Shown here: positions 10,546 through 19,470 of the stretch, piece after piece
Layout: every line of letters starts with the position of its first letter
Position numbering within the stretch: position 1 is the stretch's first letter
Origin: Pseudoxanthomonas sp. SE1
GTDB lineage: Bacteria > Pseudomonadota > Gammaproteobacteria > Xanthomonadales > Xanthomonadaceae
Assembly (NCBI RefSeq): GCF_029542205.1
Contig: NZ_CP113783.1
Location: 3,711,001 to 3,775,000, forward strand
DNA length: 64,000 nt
Direction: 5' to 3'
The notes under the pieces: generated by a model
The model's input: only the letters and a program-made list of their open reading frames with translations
Told to the model about the DNA's origin: nothing
Database searches by the model: none
Position numbers and translations under genes: made by a program

Positions 10546-11970
10546 ATGCGATGCCTGAGCAACCTCCTGCTCAACACCGACAGCTACAAGGCCAGCCACT
10601 GGCTGCAGTACCCGCCAGGCACCGACGCCACGTTCTTCTATGTGGAATCGCGCGGCGGCATCCACGACCGCACGGTGTTCTTCGGCTTGCAGGCGATCCT
10701 GAAGGAATACCTCGCGCGTCCCGTCACCCATGCCGACGTGGACGAGGCACGCGATGTCTTCGCCGCGCACGGCGAGCCGTTCAACGAGGCCGGCTGGCGC
10801 GACATCGTGGACCGCCATGGCGGCCACCTGCCCCTCCGCATCCGCGCGGTGCCCGAAGGCACGGTGGTGCCCACGCACCAGGCGCTGATGACGATCGAAT
10901 CCACGGATCCGCACGCATTCTGGGTTCCGTCGTACGTCGAGACGATGCTGCTGCGGATCTGGTACCCGATCACCGTGGCCACCATCAGCTGGCACGCCAA
11001 GCAGACGATCCGGCAGTTCCTCGAACGCACCAGCGTCGATCCGGCCGGCCAGCTGCCTTTCAAGCTGCACGACTTCGGCAGCCGCGGCGTCTCCAGCGTC
11101 GAGTCCGCCGCCCTCGGCGGCGCGGCGCACCTGGTCAACTTCCTCGGTACCGACACCGTGTCGGGCCTGCTGCTGGCGAAGGCGCATTACCACGAACCGA
11201 TGGCCGGCTTCTCGATCCCGGCGGCCGAACACAGCACGATCACCAGCTGGGGCCGCGAACACGAGGTGGATGCCTACCGCAACATGCTGCGGCAGTTCGC
11301 GAAGCCCGGCGCGATCGTCGCGGTGGTGTCGGACAGCTACGACATCTTCCATGCCATCAGGGAACACTGGGGTACCACGTTGCGGCAGGAGGTGATCGCA
11401 TCGGGCGCGACGGTGGTGATCCGCCCCGATTCCGGCGACCCGGTCGCGGTGGTGCACCAGTGCCTGGAACTGCTGGACGACGCCTTCGGCCACACGGTCA
11501 ATGGCAAGGGCTACCGGGTGCTCAACCATGTGCGCGTGATCCAGGGCGACGGCATCAACCCCACCAGCCTGCGCGCCATCCTGGAACGCATCACCAGTGC
11601 CGGCTACGCCACCGACAACCTGGCCTTCGGCATGGGGGGCGCATTGCTGCAGCGTCTCGACCGCGACACGCAGAAGTTCGCGCTGAAGTGTTCCGCCGCG
11701 CGCGTCGACGGCGAGTGGATCGACGTCTACAAGGATCCCGTCACCGACAAGGGCAAGCAGAGCAAGCGTGGCCGGATGACGCTGCTGCGGCACCGCGAGT
11801 ACGGCGGCTTCCGTACCGTGCCCGTGCCACCGGCCGCCGCATCGCTCGACGACGTGGAGAAGCCCGCCGGTTACGACGACGCCATGGTCACCGTGTGGGA
11901 AGACGGCCGCCTGCTGCGCGACTGGACCTTCGCCGAGATCCGCGCCCGCGCCGAAGCCGCGCGGCTGTAG
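10546..11970 (+). CDS. nadV: Nicotinamide phosphoribosyltransferase (NAMPT/NadV type)
   Basis: Predicted to join nicotinamide and PRPP to give nicotinamide mononucleotide, salvaging NAD in one step. 474 residues from ATG 10546, chosen because MRCLSNLLLNTDSYKASHW matches the family N-terminus; the frame continues upstream into ndvB without a better start. Visible family motifs in order: NTDSYKASHW, HDFGSRG, AAEHSTI, VVSDSYDIF, IRPDSGDP, VIQGDGI and FGMGGALLQ. These form the PRPP and nicotinamide site in NAMPT-type enzymes, which are longer than bacterial PncB. The ribosome site (GCGGAA) is weak. Its 3' end faces napC with only 4 bp between stop codons and no terminator seen. A nicotinate-specific activity cannot be excluded from sequence alone. 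Confidence 0.88.
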   Translation: MRCLSNLLLNTDSYKASHWLQYPPGTDATFFYVESRGGIHDRTVFFGLQAILKEYLARPVTHADVDEARDVFAAHGEPFNEAGWRDIVDRHGGHLPLRIRAVPEGTVVPTHQALMTIESTDPHAFWVPSYVETMLLRIWYPITVATISWHAKQTIRQFLERTSVDPAGQLPFKLHDFGSRGVSSVESAALGGAAHLVNFLGTDTVSGLLLAKAHYHEPMAGFSIPAAEHSTITSWGREHEVDAYRNMLRQFAKPGAIVAVVSDSYDIFHAIREHWGTTLRQEVIASGATVVIRPDSGDPVAVVHQCLELLDDAFGHTVNGKGYRVLNHVRVIQGDGINPTSLRAILERITSAGYATDNLAFGMGGALLQRLDRDTQKFALKCSAARVDGEWIDVYKDPVTDKGKQSKRGRMTLLRHREYGGFRTVPVPPAAASLDDVEKPAGYDDAMVTVWEDGRLLRDWTFAEIRARAEAARL

Positions 11971-11974
11971 GCCC

Positions 11975-12574
11975 TCACCCTTGCGGCACGCCCGTCATGT
12001 CGGGCAGGTGGTGCGCGACGCCCTTGTGGCAGTCGATGCAGGTCTTCTTGCCGGTGCCGAGCCACAGCTTGTGCACCTGCGCCGCGCGCGAGCCCTGGCG
12101 GGTGAGGTCCATCGAATCGTAGTCGTGGCAGTTGCGGCACTCCAGAGAATCGTTCGCCTTCAGCCTGTTCCACTCGTGCGTGGCCAGGATCAGGCGCTCG
12201 TCCAGGAATTTCTCGCGCGTGTTGATGGTGCCGAAGAGCTTGCCCCAGACCTCCTTCGATGCCTGCATCTTGCGCGCGATCTTGTCGGTCCAATTGTGCG
12301 GCACGTGGCAATCGGGGCAGGTGGCGCGCACGCCCGAGCGGTTGGTGTAGTGGATGGTGGTCTTCAGCTCCTCGAAGACGTTGTCCCGCATCTCGTGGCA
12401 GCTGGTGCAGAACGCTTCGGTGTTGGTCGCTTCCAGCGCGGTGTTGAAACCACCCCAGAACATGATGCCCGCCAGGAACCCGGCCACCGTCAGGAAACCC
12501 AGGCTGTAATGGCGGCTGGGCAGGCGCAACGTGCGCCACAGGCCCAGCACCCGCTGCTTGGTCCGTGACCACAT
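11975..12574 (-). CDS. napC: Tetraheme cytochrome c NapC, quinol dehydrogenase
   Basis: Membrane-anchored NapC/NirT cytochrome that takes electrons from quinol and passes them to NapB and NapA in the periplasm. 199 residues: one N-terminal membrane helix (about 23-41), then four CXXCH heme sites at Cys56, Cys86, Cys146 and Cys179. This is the expected number and spacing for NapC. It is last in a napEFDABC operon, 3 bp after napB. No NapG/NapH genes are present, so quinol oxidation probably depends on this protein. Strong family match. Confidence 0.95.
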   Translation of the reverse strand: MWSRTKQRVLGLWRTLRLPSRHYSLGFLTVAGFLAGIMFWGGFNTALEATNTEAFCTSCHEMRDNVFEELKTTIHYTNRSGVRATCPDCHVPHNWTDKIARKMQASKEVWGKLFGTINTREKFLDERLILATHEWNRLKANDSLECRNCHDYDSMDLTRQGSRAAQVHKLWLGTGKKTCIDCHKGVAHHLPDMTGVPQG

Positions 12575-12577
12575 GGG

Positions 12578-13135
12578 CTACTCCTCCGCGGCCGGGGGCG
12601 ATGACAGCACGCTGTCGATATCGCGGAACTGGTTCGCGACCAGCACCGGCGCGTCGGTCTGCACCACGTGGCACTGGTTGCAGAAGTAGCGGCGCGGCGA
12701 GATGGTCGCCAGGAACTGGTCGTCGCGGTCCATGTAGTGCGTCACGCTGACCGGCGGCGCCTGGAAGGTGGCCGCGTTGGCGCGGGCATGGCACAGCATG
12801 CAGCGGTTGCTGTTCCTGTCGACCTGGTAGCCGTCGATCGCATGCGGGATGGTCGGCGGCTGCATCGGGTAGGCGCGTGCACGCCTCAGGTCGGCGTTCT
12901 CCACGTGCGCCATCGGCGGGGGATGGCCCTCCTTGTCCACCGGCACGCCGCGCCGGAGGGCATCGATCTGGCCCGCGCCGGGCACGAAGACCGCGCGCGC
13001 GTCCACGGGTGTGGACACCGCCACCACCGGGGCTTCGTGCCCGTCCGGGCGACCTGTCATCCATCCCGCCACGAAGACCAGCGCCATCAGGGCGACGGTC
13101 AGCCCCACCGCGATCCAGAGATGCTTGTTCTGCAC
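12578..13135 (-). CDS. napB: Periplasmic nitrate reductase diheme cytochrome subunit NapB
   Basis: Diheme c-type cytochrome (185 residues) that relays electrons from NapC to NapA. An uncleaved-looking or cleavable N-terminal hydrophobic segment (about residues 7-25) exports it. Two heme sites, CMLCH at 112-116 and CNQCH at 152-156, and the conserved region PMQPPTIPHAIDG before the first heme are typical of NapB. Ten bp separate it from napA upstream and 3 bp from napC downstream. Confidence 0.95.
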   Translation of the reverse strand: MQNKHLWIAVGLTVALMALVFVAGWMTGRPDGHEAPVVAVSTPVDARAVFVPGAGQIDALRRGVPVDKEGHPPPMAHVENADLRRARAYPMQPPTIPHAIDGYQVDRNSNRCMLCHARANAATFQAPPVSVTHYMDRDDQFLATISPRRYFCNQCHVVQTDAPVLVANQFRDIDSVLSSPPAAEE

Positions 13136-13145
13136 GGGCGTTCTC

Positions 13146-15638
13146 CTAGGCGGCCACGACTTTGACGGCGCACTTCTTGTAGTCGGTCTGCTTGGAAATC
13201 GGATCGGTCGCGTCCAGCGTGACCTTGTTGATCAGCTGGCCGGCATCGAACCAAGGCACGAACACCAGCCCGCGCGGCATCCGGTTGCGGCCGCGCGTCT
13301 CCACGCGCGAGCGCATCTCGCCACGCCGCGACGCCACGATGATCTCGTCGCCGCGCTTGAGCCCGCGCGCCTTCGCATCGTCCGGGTTCATGAACACCAC
13401 CGCCGCCGGAAACGCCTTGTACAACTCCGGCACGCGCATCGTCATCGACCCCGAATGCCAGTGCTCCAGCACGCGGCCAGTGACCAGCCACAGGTCGAAC
13501 TCGTCATCCGGCGATTCGGCGGCCGGCTCGTACGGCAGCGCCCAGATCACCGCCCTGCCGTCCTTGTTGCCGTAGAACTCGAAGCCCTTGCCCGGCTTGA
13601 CGTACGGATCGGCGCCCTCGCGATAGCGCCACCGCGTCTCCTGGCCCTTCACCACCGGCCAGCGCAGGCCGCGCGCCTTGTGGTAGTCGTCGAACGGCGC
13701 CAGGTCGTGGCCGTGGCCGCGGCCGAACGCGGCGTATTCCTCGAACAGACCCTTGTGGACATAGAAGCCGAACAGCGCGGATTCGTCGTTGGTGTAACCT
13801 GCTTCGATGTCGCTCGTGGGAAACCTGTCCACGTTGCCGTTGCGGTACAGCACATCGAACAGCGTCTTGCCCTTGTACTGCGGGTTGGCCGCCAGCAGTT
13901 CGGCCGGCCAGCACTCGTCGGTGGTGAAGCGCCTGGAGAACTCCATCAGCTGCCACAGATCCGAGCGCGCCTCGCCGGGCGCCTTCACCAGCTGATGCCA
14001 GAACTGGGTGCGCCGCTCGGCGTTGCCATAGGCGCCCTCCTTCTCCACCCACATCGCCGCCGGCAGGATCAGGTCCGCCGCCTGTGCGGTGACGGTGGGG
14101 TATGCGTCCGACACGACGATGAAGTTGTCCGGATTGCGGTAACCCGGCCAGGTCTCCTCGCGCAGGTTCGCGGCGGCCTGCATGTTGTTGTTCACCATCA
14201 CCCAGTACGCATTGAGCTTGCCGTCCTTCAGCGCGCGGTTCTGCTCGACCGCGTGGTAGCCGACCTTCGGATTGACGGTACCGTGCGGGAGCTTCCAGAT
14301 CTCCTCGGCATGCTTCCGGTGCTCAGGGTTCGTCACCACCATGTCGGCCGGCAGGCGATGGCTGAAGGTGCCCACTTCACGCGCCGTGCCGCAGGCTGAC
14401 GGCTGCCCGGTGAGCGAGAAGGGGCTGTTGCCCGGGGTGGCGATCTTCCCGGTCAGCAGGTGGATGTTGTAGACCATGTTGTTGGCCCACACGCCGCGCG
14501 TGTGCTGGTTGAAGCCCATGGTCCAGAACGACATCACCTTGGTCTTCGGATCCGCGTACAGCTCGGCCAGCTGTTCCAGCCAGCCACGCTCCGCGCCGGT
14601 CATTTCGACGGCTTTCTCCAGCGTGTACGGCGCCACGAAGGCGGCGAACTCCTCGAAACTGATCGGCTGCCCGCCGTTCGGGTCCTTGGCATTCTTCGCC
14701 TTGACCTCCAGCGGGTGTTCCGGGCGCAGGCCGTAGCCGATGTCGTCGTTGCCGCGCTTGAACGTGGTGTGCCTGTCGACGAAGGCCTGGTTGACCTTGC
14801 CGGTGCGGATGATGTGGTTGGCGATGTAGTTGAGGATGACCAGGTCGGTCTGCGGCTTGAAGATGATCGGGATGTCGGCCAGCTCGAAGCTGCGGTGCTC
14901 GAAGGTGGACATCACCACCACTTTCACGTGCGGGTGCGACAGCCGCCGGTCGGTCACCCGGGTCCACAGGATCGGATGCATCTCGGCCATGTTGGAGCCC
15001 CACAGCACGAACGCATCGGCGGCCTCGATGTCGTCGTAGCAGCCCATCGGCTCGTCCATGCCGAAGGTGCGCATGAACCCCGCCACCGCCGACGCCATGC
15101 AATGGCGCGCGTTCGGGTCGATGTGGTTGCTGCGGAAGCCGGCCTTCATCAGCTTGTTGGCGGCGTAGCCCTCGAAGATCGTCCACTGGCCCGAGCCGAA
15201 CATGCCGATCGCGTCGCTGCCCTTCTCCTTGAGCACGCGCTTGAACTGTGCGGCCATCACGTCGAAGGCCTCGTCCCAGCTCACCGCGGTGAAATCGCCA
15301 TCCTTGGCGTACGCGCCGTTCTTCTTGCGCAGCAGCGGCTGGGTCAGGCGGTCGGCGCCGTACAGGATCTTGGACAGGAAGTAGCCCTTCACGCAGTTGA
15401 TGCCGCGGTTGACTTCCGCATGCACGTCGCCGTGCGTGGCCACCACGCGCCCTTCCTTCACGGCGACATTCACCCCGCAGCCCGTGCCGCAGTAGCGGCA
15501 CGGCGCCTTGTCCCACTTCAGTGTTGTCCGGTCGCCTTCGGTGACCACATTGCTGCCGCTCCCGGCAAGCGGCAGCCCGGCCGCCGCCGCGGCCGTGGCC
15601 AGCGCGCTGTGGCGGATGAACTCGCGGCGTGTGCTCAT
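13146..15638 (-). CDS. napA: Periplasmic nitrate reductase catalytic subunit NapA
   Basis: Reduces nitrate to nitrite in the periplasm using Mo-bisMGD and one [4Fe-4S] cluster. 830 residues, usual for NapA. A Tat signal with [10 protein letters not shown] is at the N-terminus. Cluster ligands are Cys47, Cys50, Cys54 and Cys82. The molybdenum ligand is Cys180 in ARHCMASAV. The MopB dinucleotide-binding domain closes the protein. Its ATG overlaps the napD stop (ATGA), and the NapD chaperone guards Tat export in this family. Flanked by napF-napD and napB-napC. Cytoplasmic molybdenum cofactor genes mobA and moeA lie just upstream on the same strand. Confidence 0.97.
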   Translation of the reverse strand: MSTRREFIRHSALATAAAAAGLPLAGSGSNVVTEGDRTTLKWDKAPCRYCGTGCGVNVAVKEGRVVATHGDVHAEVNRGINCVKGYFLSKILYGADRLTQPLLRKKNGAYAKDGDFTAVSWDEAFDVMAAQFKRVLKEKGSDAIGMFGSGQWTIFEGYAANKLMKAGFRSNHIDPNARHCMASAVAGFMRTFGMDEPMGCYDDIEAADAFVLWGSNMAEMHPILWTRVTDRRLSHPHVKVVVMSTFEHRSFELADIPIIFKPQTDLVILNYIANHIIRTGKVNQAFVDRHTTFKRGNDDIGYGLRPEHPLEVKAKNAKDPNGGQPISFEEFAAFVAPYTLEKAVEMTGAERGWLEQLAELYADPKTKVMSFWTMGFNQHTRGVWANNMVYNIHLLTGKIATPGNSPFSLTGQPSACGTAREVGTFSHRLPADMVVTNPEHRKHAEEIWKLPHGTVNPKVGYHAVEQNRALKDGKLNAYWVMVNNNMQAAANLREETWPGYRNPDNFIVVSDAYPTVTAQAADLILPAAMWVEKEGAYGNAERRTQFWHQLVKAPGEARSDLWQLMEFSRRFTTDECWPAELLAANPQYKGKTLFDVLYRNGNVDRFPTSDIEAGYTNDESALFGFYVHKGLFEEYAAFGRGHGHDLAPFDDYHKARGLRWPVVKGQETRWRYREGADPYVKPGKGFEFYGNKDGRAVIWALPYEPAAESPDDEFDLWLVTGRVLEHWHSGSMTMRVPELYKAFPAAVVFMNPDDAKARGLKRGDEIIVASRRGEMRSRVETRGRNRMPRGLVFVPWFDAGQLINKVTLDATDPISKQTDYKKCAVKVVAA

Positions 15639-15952
15639 GGCGTGGCTCCGGTCGGGGACAGGATGGAGAGGCTGGGAAGGGGCTCATCGAGCGCACGCGC
15701 AGGCTCGGCATGGTGGTAGACCAGCAGCACGTTCAACACCCCCGGCACCGACTGCAGCTGGTCCACGCGCTCCATCACCGCATGGCGGTCTGCGGATTCG
15801 CAGATCACCACGCTGCGCGTATCGCCGGCCAGTGCGAGTTCGAGATCGTCGTGCGTGTCGATCATCGCGGCGAGCGCAGTGGATGCACTGTCGCGGTGCT
15901 GGACCACGAAGCTGGCGATGTGGACTTCGGCTTCAGTGCCTGGCGGGCTCAT
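15635..15952 (-). CDS. napD: NapD, Tat proofreading chaperone for NapA
   Basis: 105-residue cytoplasmic protein. Start ATG 15952 was chosen because it overlaps the napF stop (ATGA). Residues 9-90 give the small ferredoxin-like fold of Nap[32 protein letters not shown], and [15 protein letters not shown]. NapD binds the twin-arginine leader of NapA and holds back export until the cofactor is in. Its own stop overlaps the napA start, so napF-napD-napA are translationally coupled. Confidence 0.88.
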   Translation of the reverse strand: MSPPGTEAEVHIASFVVQHRDSASTALAAMIDTHDDLELALAGDTRSVVICESADRHAVMERVDQLQSVPGVLNVLLVYHHAEPARALDEPLPSLSILSPTGATP

Positions 15953-16461
15953 GCGATGGCCTCCGTGGCCGGTGCGTGCTGCAGGGTGATGGCATCCACG
16001 GGGCACGTGCCGACGCAGGCACCGCAGCCTGTGCAGCGCTCCGCGTCGACGAGGGCCGCACCCCGTGCTGCGGGCGGCACGTGGATGGCGGAGGCGGGAC
16101 ACACGTCGCGACAACTGGCGCACACCACGCCGTGCGCCGACAGACAGCGATCCGCAACCTGGGCAACGATGGTCCACGGGGGATCGAGGGAAGGAGCGAA
16201 CGCGTCGCTGTCGCAGGCGGCGACGCATTCGCCGCAGAACGTGCATTCGCCCGCCGTCGCGTCGAAACGCGGCAAGCCGTCCGCGCAGCGCACCAGCACC
16301 TGCTGCGGGCACTGGCGCACGCAGGCATCGCACTGCGTGCAGGCGTGCGTGAATTCAGCCTCGGGCCTGGCCCAGGGCGGACGGAAGACGACGGATGCCG
16401 GTACTGTCGCCGCGCGACCGAACAGCAGGGCACGACGCGACATCGAGCGGACATCGTCCAT
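15949..16461 (-). CDS. napF: Ferredoxin-type protein NapF
   Basis: 170-residue cytoplasmic iron-sulfur protein. Cysteine clusters follow the NapF pattern: CTQCDACVRQCP near 41-52, CTFCGECVAAC near 72-83, a middle region with CASCRDVCP, and CTGCGACVGTCP near the C-terminus. That is enough for about four [4Fe-4S] clusters. NapF is thought to help NapA maturation or electron delivery. Its stop overlaps napD, and napE ends 3 bp upstream. Confidence 0.9.
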   Translation of the reverse strand: MDDVRSMSRRALLFGRAATVPASVVFRPPWARPEAEFTHACTQCDACVRQCPQQVLVRCADGLPRFDATAGECTFCGECVAACDSDAFAPSLDPPWTIVAQVADRCLSAHGVVCASCRDVCPASAIHVPPAARGAALVDAERCTGCGACVGTCPVDAITLQHAPATEAIA

Positions 16462-16464
16462 CGC

Positions 16465-16635
16465 TCAGGGTCCCGTCGGCGGACCGGCGAACAGCAGCTG
16501 CCACATCCACACGAGGAAGCCGTACCCCGCCACGATCAGTACGGCCATCAACGGGAAGATGACCACCGTCAGCAACAGGAACGCGGTGCGCTCCTGCTGC
16601 TTGCTCGCAACGGCTGATCCTTCGCTCTGCTCCAT
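16465..16635 (-). CDS. napE: Small membrane protein NapE
   Basis: 56 residues from ATG 16635, preceded by an AAGG ribosome site in AAGGTAGGCAAC. A longer frame reaches 16698 but lacks a site. One hydrophobic helix spans about residues 20-45 (AFLLLTVVIFPLMAVLIVAG), with a charged N-terminus, typical of NapE. The function in the family is unclear; it is first in the nap operon. The 98 bp between the mobA stop and this start show no FNR box or sigma-54 element, so the nap promoter is not identified. Confidence 0.8.
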   Translation of the reverse strand: MEQSEGSAVASKQQERTAFLLLTVVIFPLMAVLIVAGYGFLVWMWQLLFAGPPTGP

Positions 16636-16733
16636 GTTGCCTACCTTGCAGGTGGGTACTGGTGCGACGATGCTGCGGCCGCAGGCTATCACATTCATGC
16701 AGCGGGCCCGCCCCGGTCATCGGATGGTGAAGC

Positions 16734-17294
16734 TCAGGAAGTCGGATGCTGCAGCGCGGCCCAGTCTTCCGGTGTGTTGCAGTTGCGCAGCACCTGCTTC
16801 CATGGCGATGACGGCAGATGGACGGTGTGCAATCGCTGCTGCAGCGCTCGCAGCGAGCACGCACGTCCCGTGAGGTCGCCGATCTGCTCCAGCGTGGCGC
16901 GCACGTCGGCATCCAGGCGCAGCGCCATCGGCAAGGCATGGCCTTCCACGCACGTGCATGCAGCATCGGTCGCGAGCAATGCGTGCAACAGTTCGATGGA
17001 CAGCAACGGCATGTCCACCGGAACCACGATCCACGCGCCATCCCGCAGGCGTGGGGCGAGTTGTGCAAGCGCACCCATCGGACCGGTATCGGGCTGCGCG
17101 TCCGGCACGCTGTCGAAGCCGGGACGATCGCCGCTGACGATCACCTCGCGTGCCCCCGCCGCCCGCAGCAACGCAGGCATGTGCGTCAGCAACGTGCCGT
17201 CGCCCCAGGGCAGCAGTGCCTTGTCCGTGCCCATCCGCGACGATCGCCCACCCGCAAGGAGAACCGCGCGCCACGCGGGCAACGGCCGATTCAC
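16734..17294 (-). CDS. mobA: Molybdenum cofactor guanylyltransferase MobA
   Basis: Transfers GMP to molybdopterin to make the bis-MGD cofactor of NapA and NasA. 186 residues starting at GTG 17294, which overlaps the moeA stop (GTGA); the frame is open further upstream but that part lies inside moeA. The nucleotide-binding loop AVLLAGGRSSRMGTDKALLPW is near residues 10-30, followed by ISGD-like VIVSGDRPG, DTGPMGALA and VVPVDMPLLS with the metal-binding aspartate. Length is normal. Direct neighbour to moeA upstream and napE downstream. Confidence 0.9.
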   Translation of the reverse strand: MNRPLPAWRAVLLAGGRSSRMGTDKALLPWGDGTLLTHMPALLRAAGAREVIVSGDRPGFDSVPDAQPDTGPMGALAQLAPRLRDGAWIVVPVDMPLLSIELLHALLATDAACTCVEGHALPMALRLDADVRATLEQIGDLTGRACSLRALQQRLHTVHLPSSPWKQVLRNCNTPEDWAALQHPTS

Positions 17295-18562
17295 GCCGGG
17301 GCCCACGGCTGGGGCCGCAGATGGCTGTAGCCATGCACCTGCACGAGCGTGCCAGCGTCGACGTGCTCCGCTTCGGCAGGCAGGGTGATCCATGCGGAAG
17401 ATCGCGAGAAAGGCAGCAGGCGGAACGAGGCCTGCTCCGCGCCGGCATGCACGCGCATGCACCCTTCCCCGTCGCAGCGCAGCGTGGCATGGAAAGCGGC
17501 ATGCAGCCCGGCACGCTTGCTGCATGCGGCGGCGAGCGGCAACCGGCATTCCTGTTCCCCGGACATGCCCAGCCATGCGCGCAGCAGCGGCTCGACCAGG
17601 AAGCGGAAACCCACCGCCGTCGACAGCGGATTGCCCGGCAGGCCGACGAACAGCGGCCCCTCGCGCAACCGCGCACACAACACGGGCTTGCCGGGGCGCA
17701 ACGCCACGCGGTGGAAAATCCGCTCCGCGCCGCGCGCATCCAGTGCGCACGGAATGAAGTCGTAATGGCCCCTGGATACCGCGCCGGTGCTCAGCACCAG
17801 ATCGACGCCGTCCGCGAGCGCCGTATCGAGCGCAGTCTGGAAATCCGCCACCTCGTCGCCGACGCGCAAGACGCGGACGGCTTCCGCACCCGCGGTCGCC
17901 AGGGCGGCGGCGAGATACGGCGAGGTCGCGTCATGGACGCCGCCCGGCGGCAACGGCTGGCCCGGCGCCACCAGTTCGCGGCCAGTCGCCAGCACGGCTA
18001 CGCGCGGGCGGCGCGCCACCTCGACCCGATCGATACCGAGCCCGGCGAGCAGCAACATCTGTGGGTCGCCGACAAGCGTGCCCTGTTCCAGCACCACGCA
18101 TCCCGCCGGCACGTCTTCGCCCCGGCGCCGGATGTTCGCGCCCGGCTCGGCCTGCGCCAGCAGCCGGATGCGCGGTGCCCCTGCGTCCCGCATGGCGAGC
18201 GCCTCGATGCGCTCCACCGGCACCACGATGTCCGCGCGCGCGGGAAGCGGCGCGCCGGTCATGATCTCCCACGCGTATGCCGCATCGTCCCGCGGCATGT
18301 CGCCCGCACCGATGCGGGCCGCGATCTCCCACTCGCTGCCGATGGCTTGTGGCTGTCCGCCCGATGCAAGCGCGACGCCGTCCATCGCCGCATTGTCGAA
18401 CGGCGGCAATGCGCTGCCGCTCACCACGTCACGGCCCAGCACGCGACCTGTCGCTGCGGCGAGCGCGACCTGCTGCACGGCGAGCAGGCGCGCGCCCTCC
18501 AGCACCCGCGCCAACGCTTCGTGGTATCCGATCACTGCGCCTCCCGGTCCGTGCCGCGACAT
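17291..18562 (-). CDS. moeA: Molybdopterin molybdenumtransferase MoeA
   Basis: Inserts molybdate into adenylated molybdopterin. 423 residues. Family motifs: PPFDNAAMDGVAL near residues 53-65, RRRGEDVPAG, ATGRELVAPG, STGAVSRGHYDF, and GLPGNPLSTAVGF. The motif normally read as GGVSVGE is changed here to GAVSRGH, although the following aspartate remains. A start at the in-frame GTG eleven codons later (VIGYHEALARV) is possible. mobA begins inside its stop codon. Together they supply the cofactor for the nitrate reductases on both sides. Confidence 0.92.
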   Translation of the reverse strand: MSRHGPGGAVIGYHEALARVLEGARLLAVQQVALAAATGRVLGRDVVSGSALPPFDNAAMDGVALASGGQPQAIGSEWEIAARIGAGDMPRDDAAYAWEIMTGAPLPARADIVVPVERIEALAMRDAGAPRIRLLAQAEPGANIRRRGEDVPAGCVVLEQGTLVGDPQMLLLAGLGIDRVEVARRPRVAVLATGRELVAPGQPLPPGGVHDATSPYLAAALATAGAEAVRVLRVGDEVADFQTALDTALADGVDLVLSTGAVSRGHYDFIPCALDARGAERIFHRVALRPGKPVLCARLREGPLFVGLPGNPLSTAVGFRFLVEPLLRAWLGMSGEQECRLPLAAACSKRAGLHAAFHATLRCDGEGCMRVHAGAEQASFRLLPFSRSSAWITLPAEAEHVDAGTLVQVHGYSHLRPQPWAPA

Positions 18563-18618
18563 CGTCGGCCGCTCCCTGAAGGCCGACGGCGGATCGTCGA
18601 CAGCCTAGTGCGCGGGCA

Positions 18619-18637
18619 CCGCGATTGCCAATCGCGG
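18619..18637 (-). other. GC-rich hairpin between cobA and moeA
   Basis: A perfect 8-bp stem (CCGCGATT / AATCGCGG) with a 3-nt loop lies in the 94-bp gap between cobA and moeA. There is no U-tract, so this is not a standard intrinsic terminator. It may stabilise or partly end the assimilation transcript. Confidence 0.35.
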
Positions 18638-18656
18638 CCGCACGCGCATGCCGCGC

Positions 18657-19445
18657 TCAGCCGCAGGCCGCCACCGCCCCGGCGGCAAGCGGCACGTGCC
18701 CGACGACGTGCAATGCCTCCGCCAGTGCGGACCCCACCAGGACCACGCCGGGCTGCCGTGCGTCGAACACCGGCGGCGCATCACGCAGGGCCTGCAACGT
18801 GGTCAGTTCGCGCCGTTCGTCCCCGCGGCTGGCGCCCTGCACGATGGCGACGGGCGTGTCCGCGCGCAGGTGCGGCAGCAGCCCCGCCGCCAACGATGCG
18901 AGCCGCGACATGCCCATGTAGATGGCCAGGGTGGTGCCGCTGCGCGCCAGCGCCGCCCAGTCCGGCTCGCCATGGTCATGCGTGTGCGCGGTGACGAAGG
19001 TGACGCCGTGGCAATGCTCCCGGTGGGTCAGCGACACGCCCAGCGTCGCCGCCGCCGCGAAGGCCGCACTGACGCCGTTGACGATGCGCACGTGCACGCC
19101 CGCCGCGCGCAGGAATGCGATCTCTTCCCCCGCGCGCCCGAACATCAAGGCATCGCCGCCCTTCACGCGCACCACATTCAAGCCCTGCAATGCGTAGCGG
19201 CGCATCAGCCGGCAAATGAAGGCCTGCGGCGTGGAACGGCATCCGGCCCGCTTGCCCACGCGCACCACGCGCGCGTACGGCGCGAGCGTGACGATCTGCG
19301 GGTCGACAAGTTCGTCCAGCAGCAGCACGTCTGCGGCCGCGAGCGCCTTGACCGCCTTGAGGGTCAGCAGGTCCAGGTCGCCCGGACCGGCCGACAGCAG
19401 CACCACGTCGGCCGGTTGGCGCATGCGAAGGGAGTCGTTGTGCAT
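18657..19445 (-). CDS. cobA: Uroporphyrinogen-III C-methyltransferase (CobA/SUMT)
   Basis: Adds two methyl groups to uroporphyrinogen III to give precorrin-2, the first step to siroheme needed by NirB. 262 residues from ATG 19445. That start is preferred over ATG 19451 because AGAGG ends 6 bp upstream of it. Motifs: LLSAGPGDLDLLTLKA near residues 12-27, VVRVGKRAG, VVRVKGGDALMFGRAGEE, NGVSAAFA and LAIYMGM. It lacks the N-terminal dehydrogenase half of CysG; that activity is encoded by the gene at 28429. It is 25 bp after nasA on the same strand. Confidence 0.93.
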   Translation of the reverse strand: MHNDSLRMRQPADVVLLSAGPGDLDLLTLKAVKALAAADVLLLDELVDPQIVTLAPYARVVRVGKRAGCRSTPQAFICRLMRRYALQGLNVVRVKGGDALMFGRAGEEIAFLRAAGVHVRIVNGVSAAFAAAATLGVSLTHREHCHGVTFVTAHTHDHGEPDWAALARSGTTLAIYMGMSRLASLAAGLLPHLRADTPVAIVQGASRGDERRELTTLQALRDAPPVFDARQPGVVLVGSALAEALHVVGHVPLAAGAVAACG

Positions 19446-19470
19446 CGGCATCCTCTGTAAATGGTTGATG

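Noticed and set aside
16636..16733. FNR box or sigma-54 promoter before napE
   Set aside because: No TTGAC/T-N4-A/GTCAA or GG-N10-GC with suitable context was found, so the nap promoter is left unassigned.
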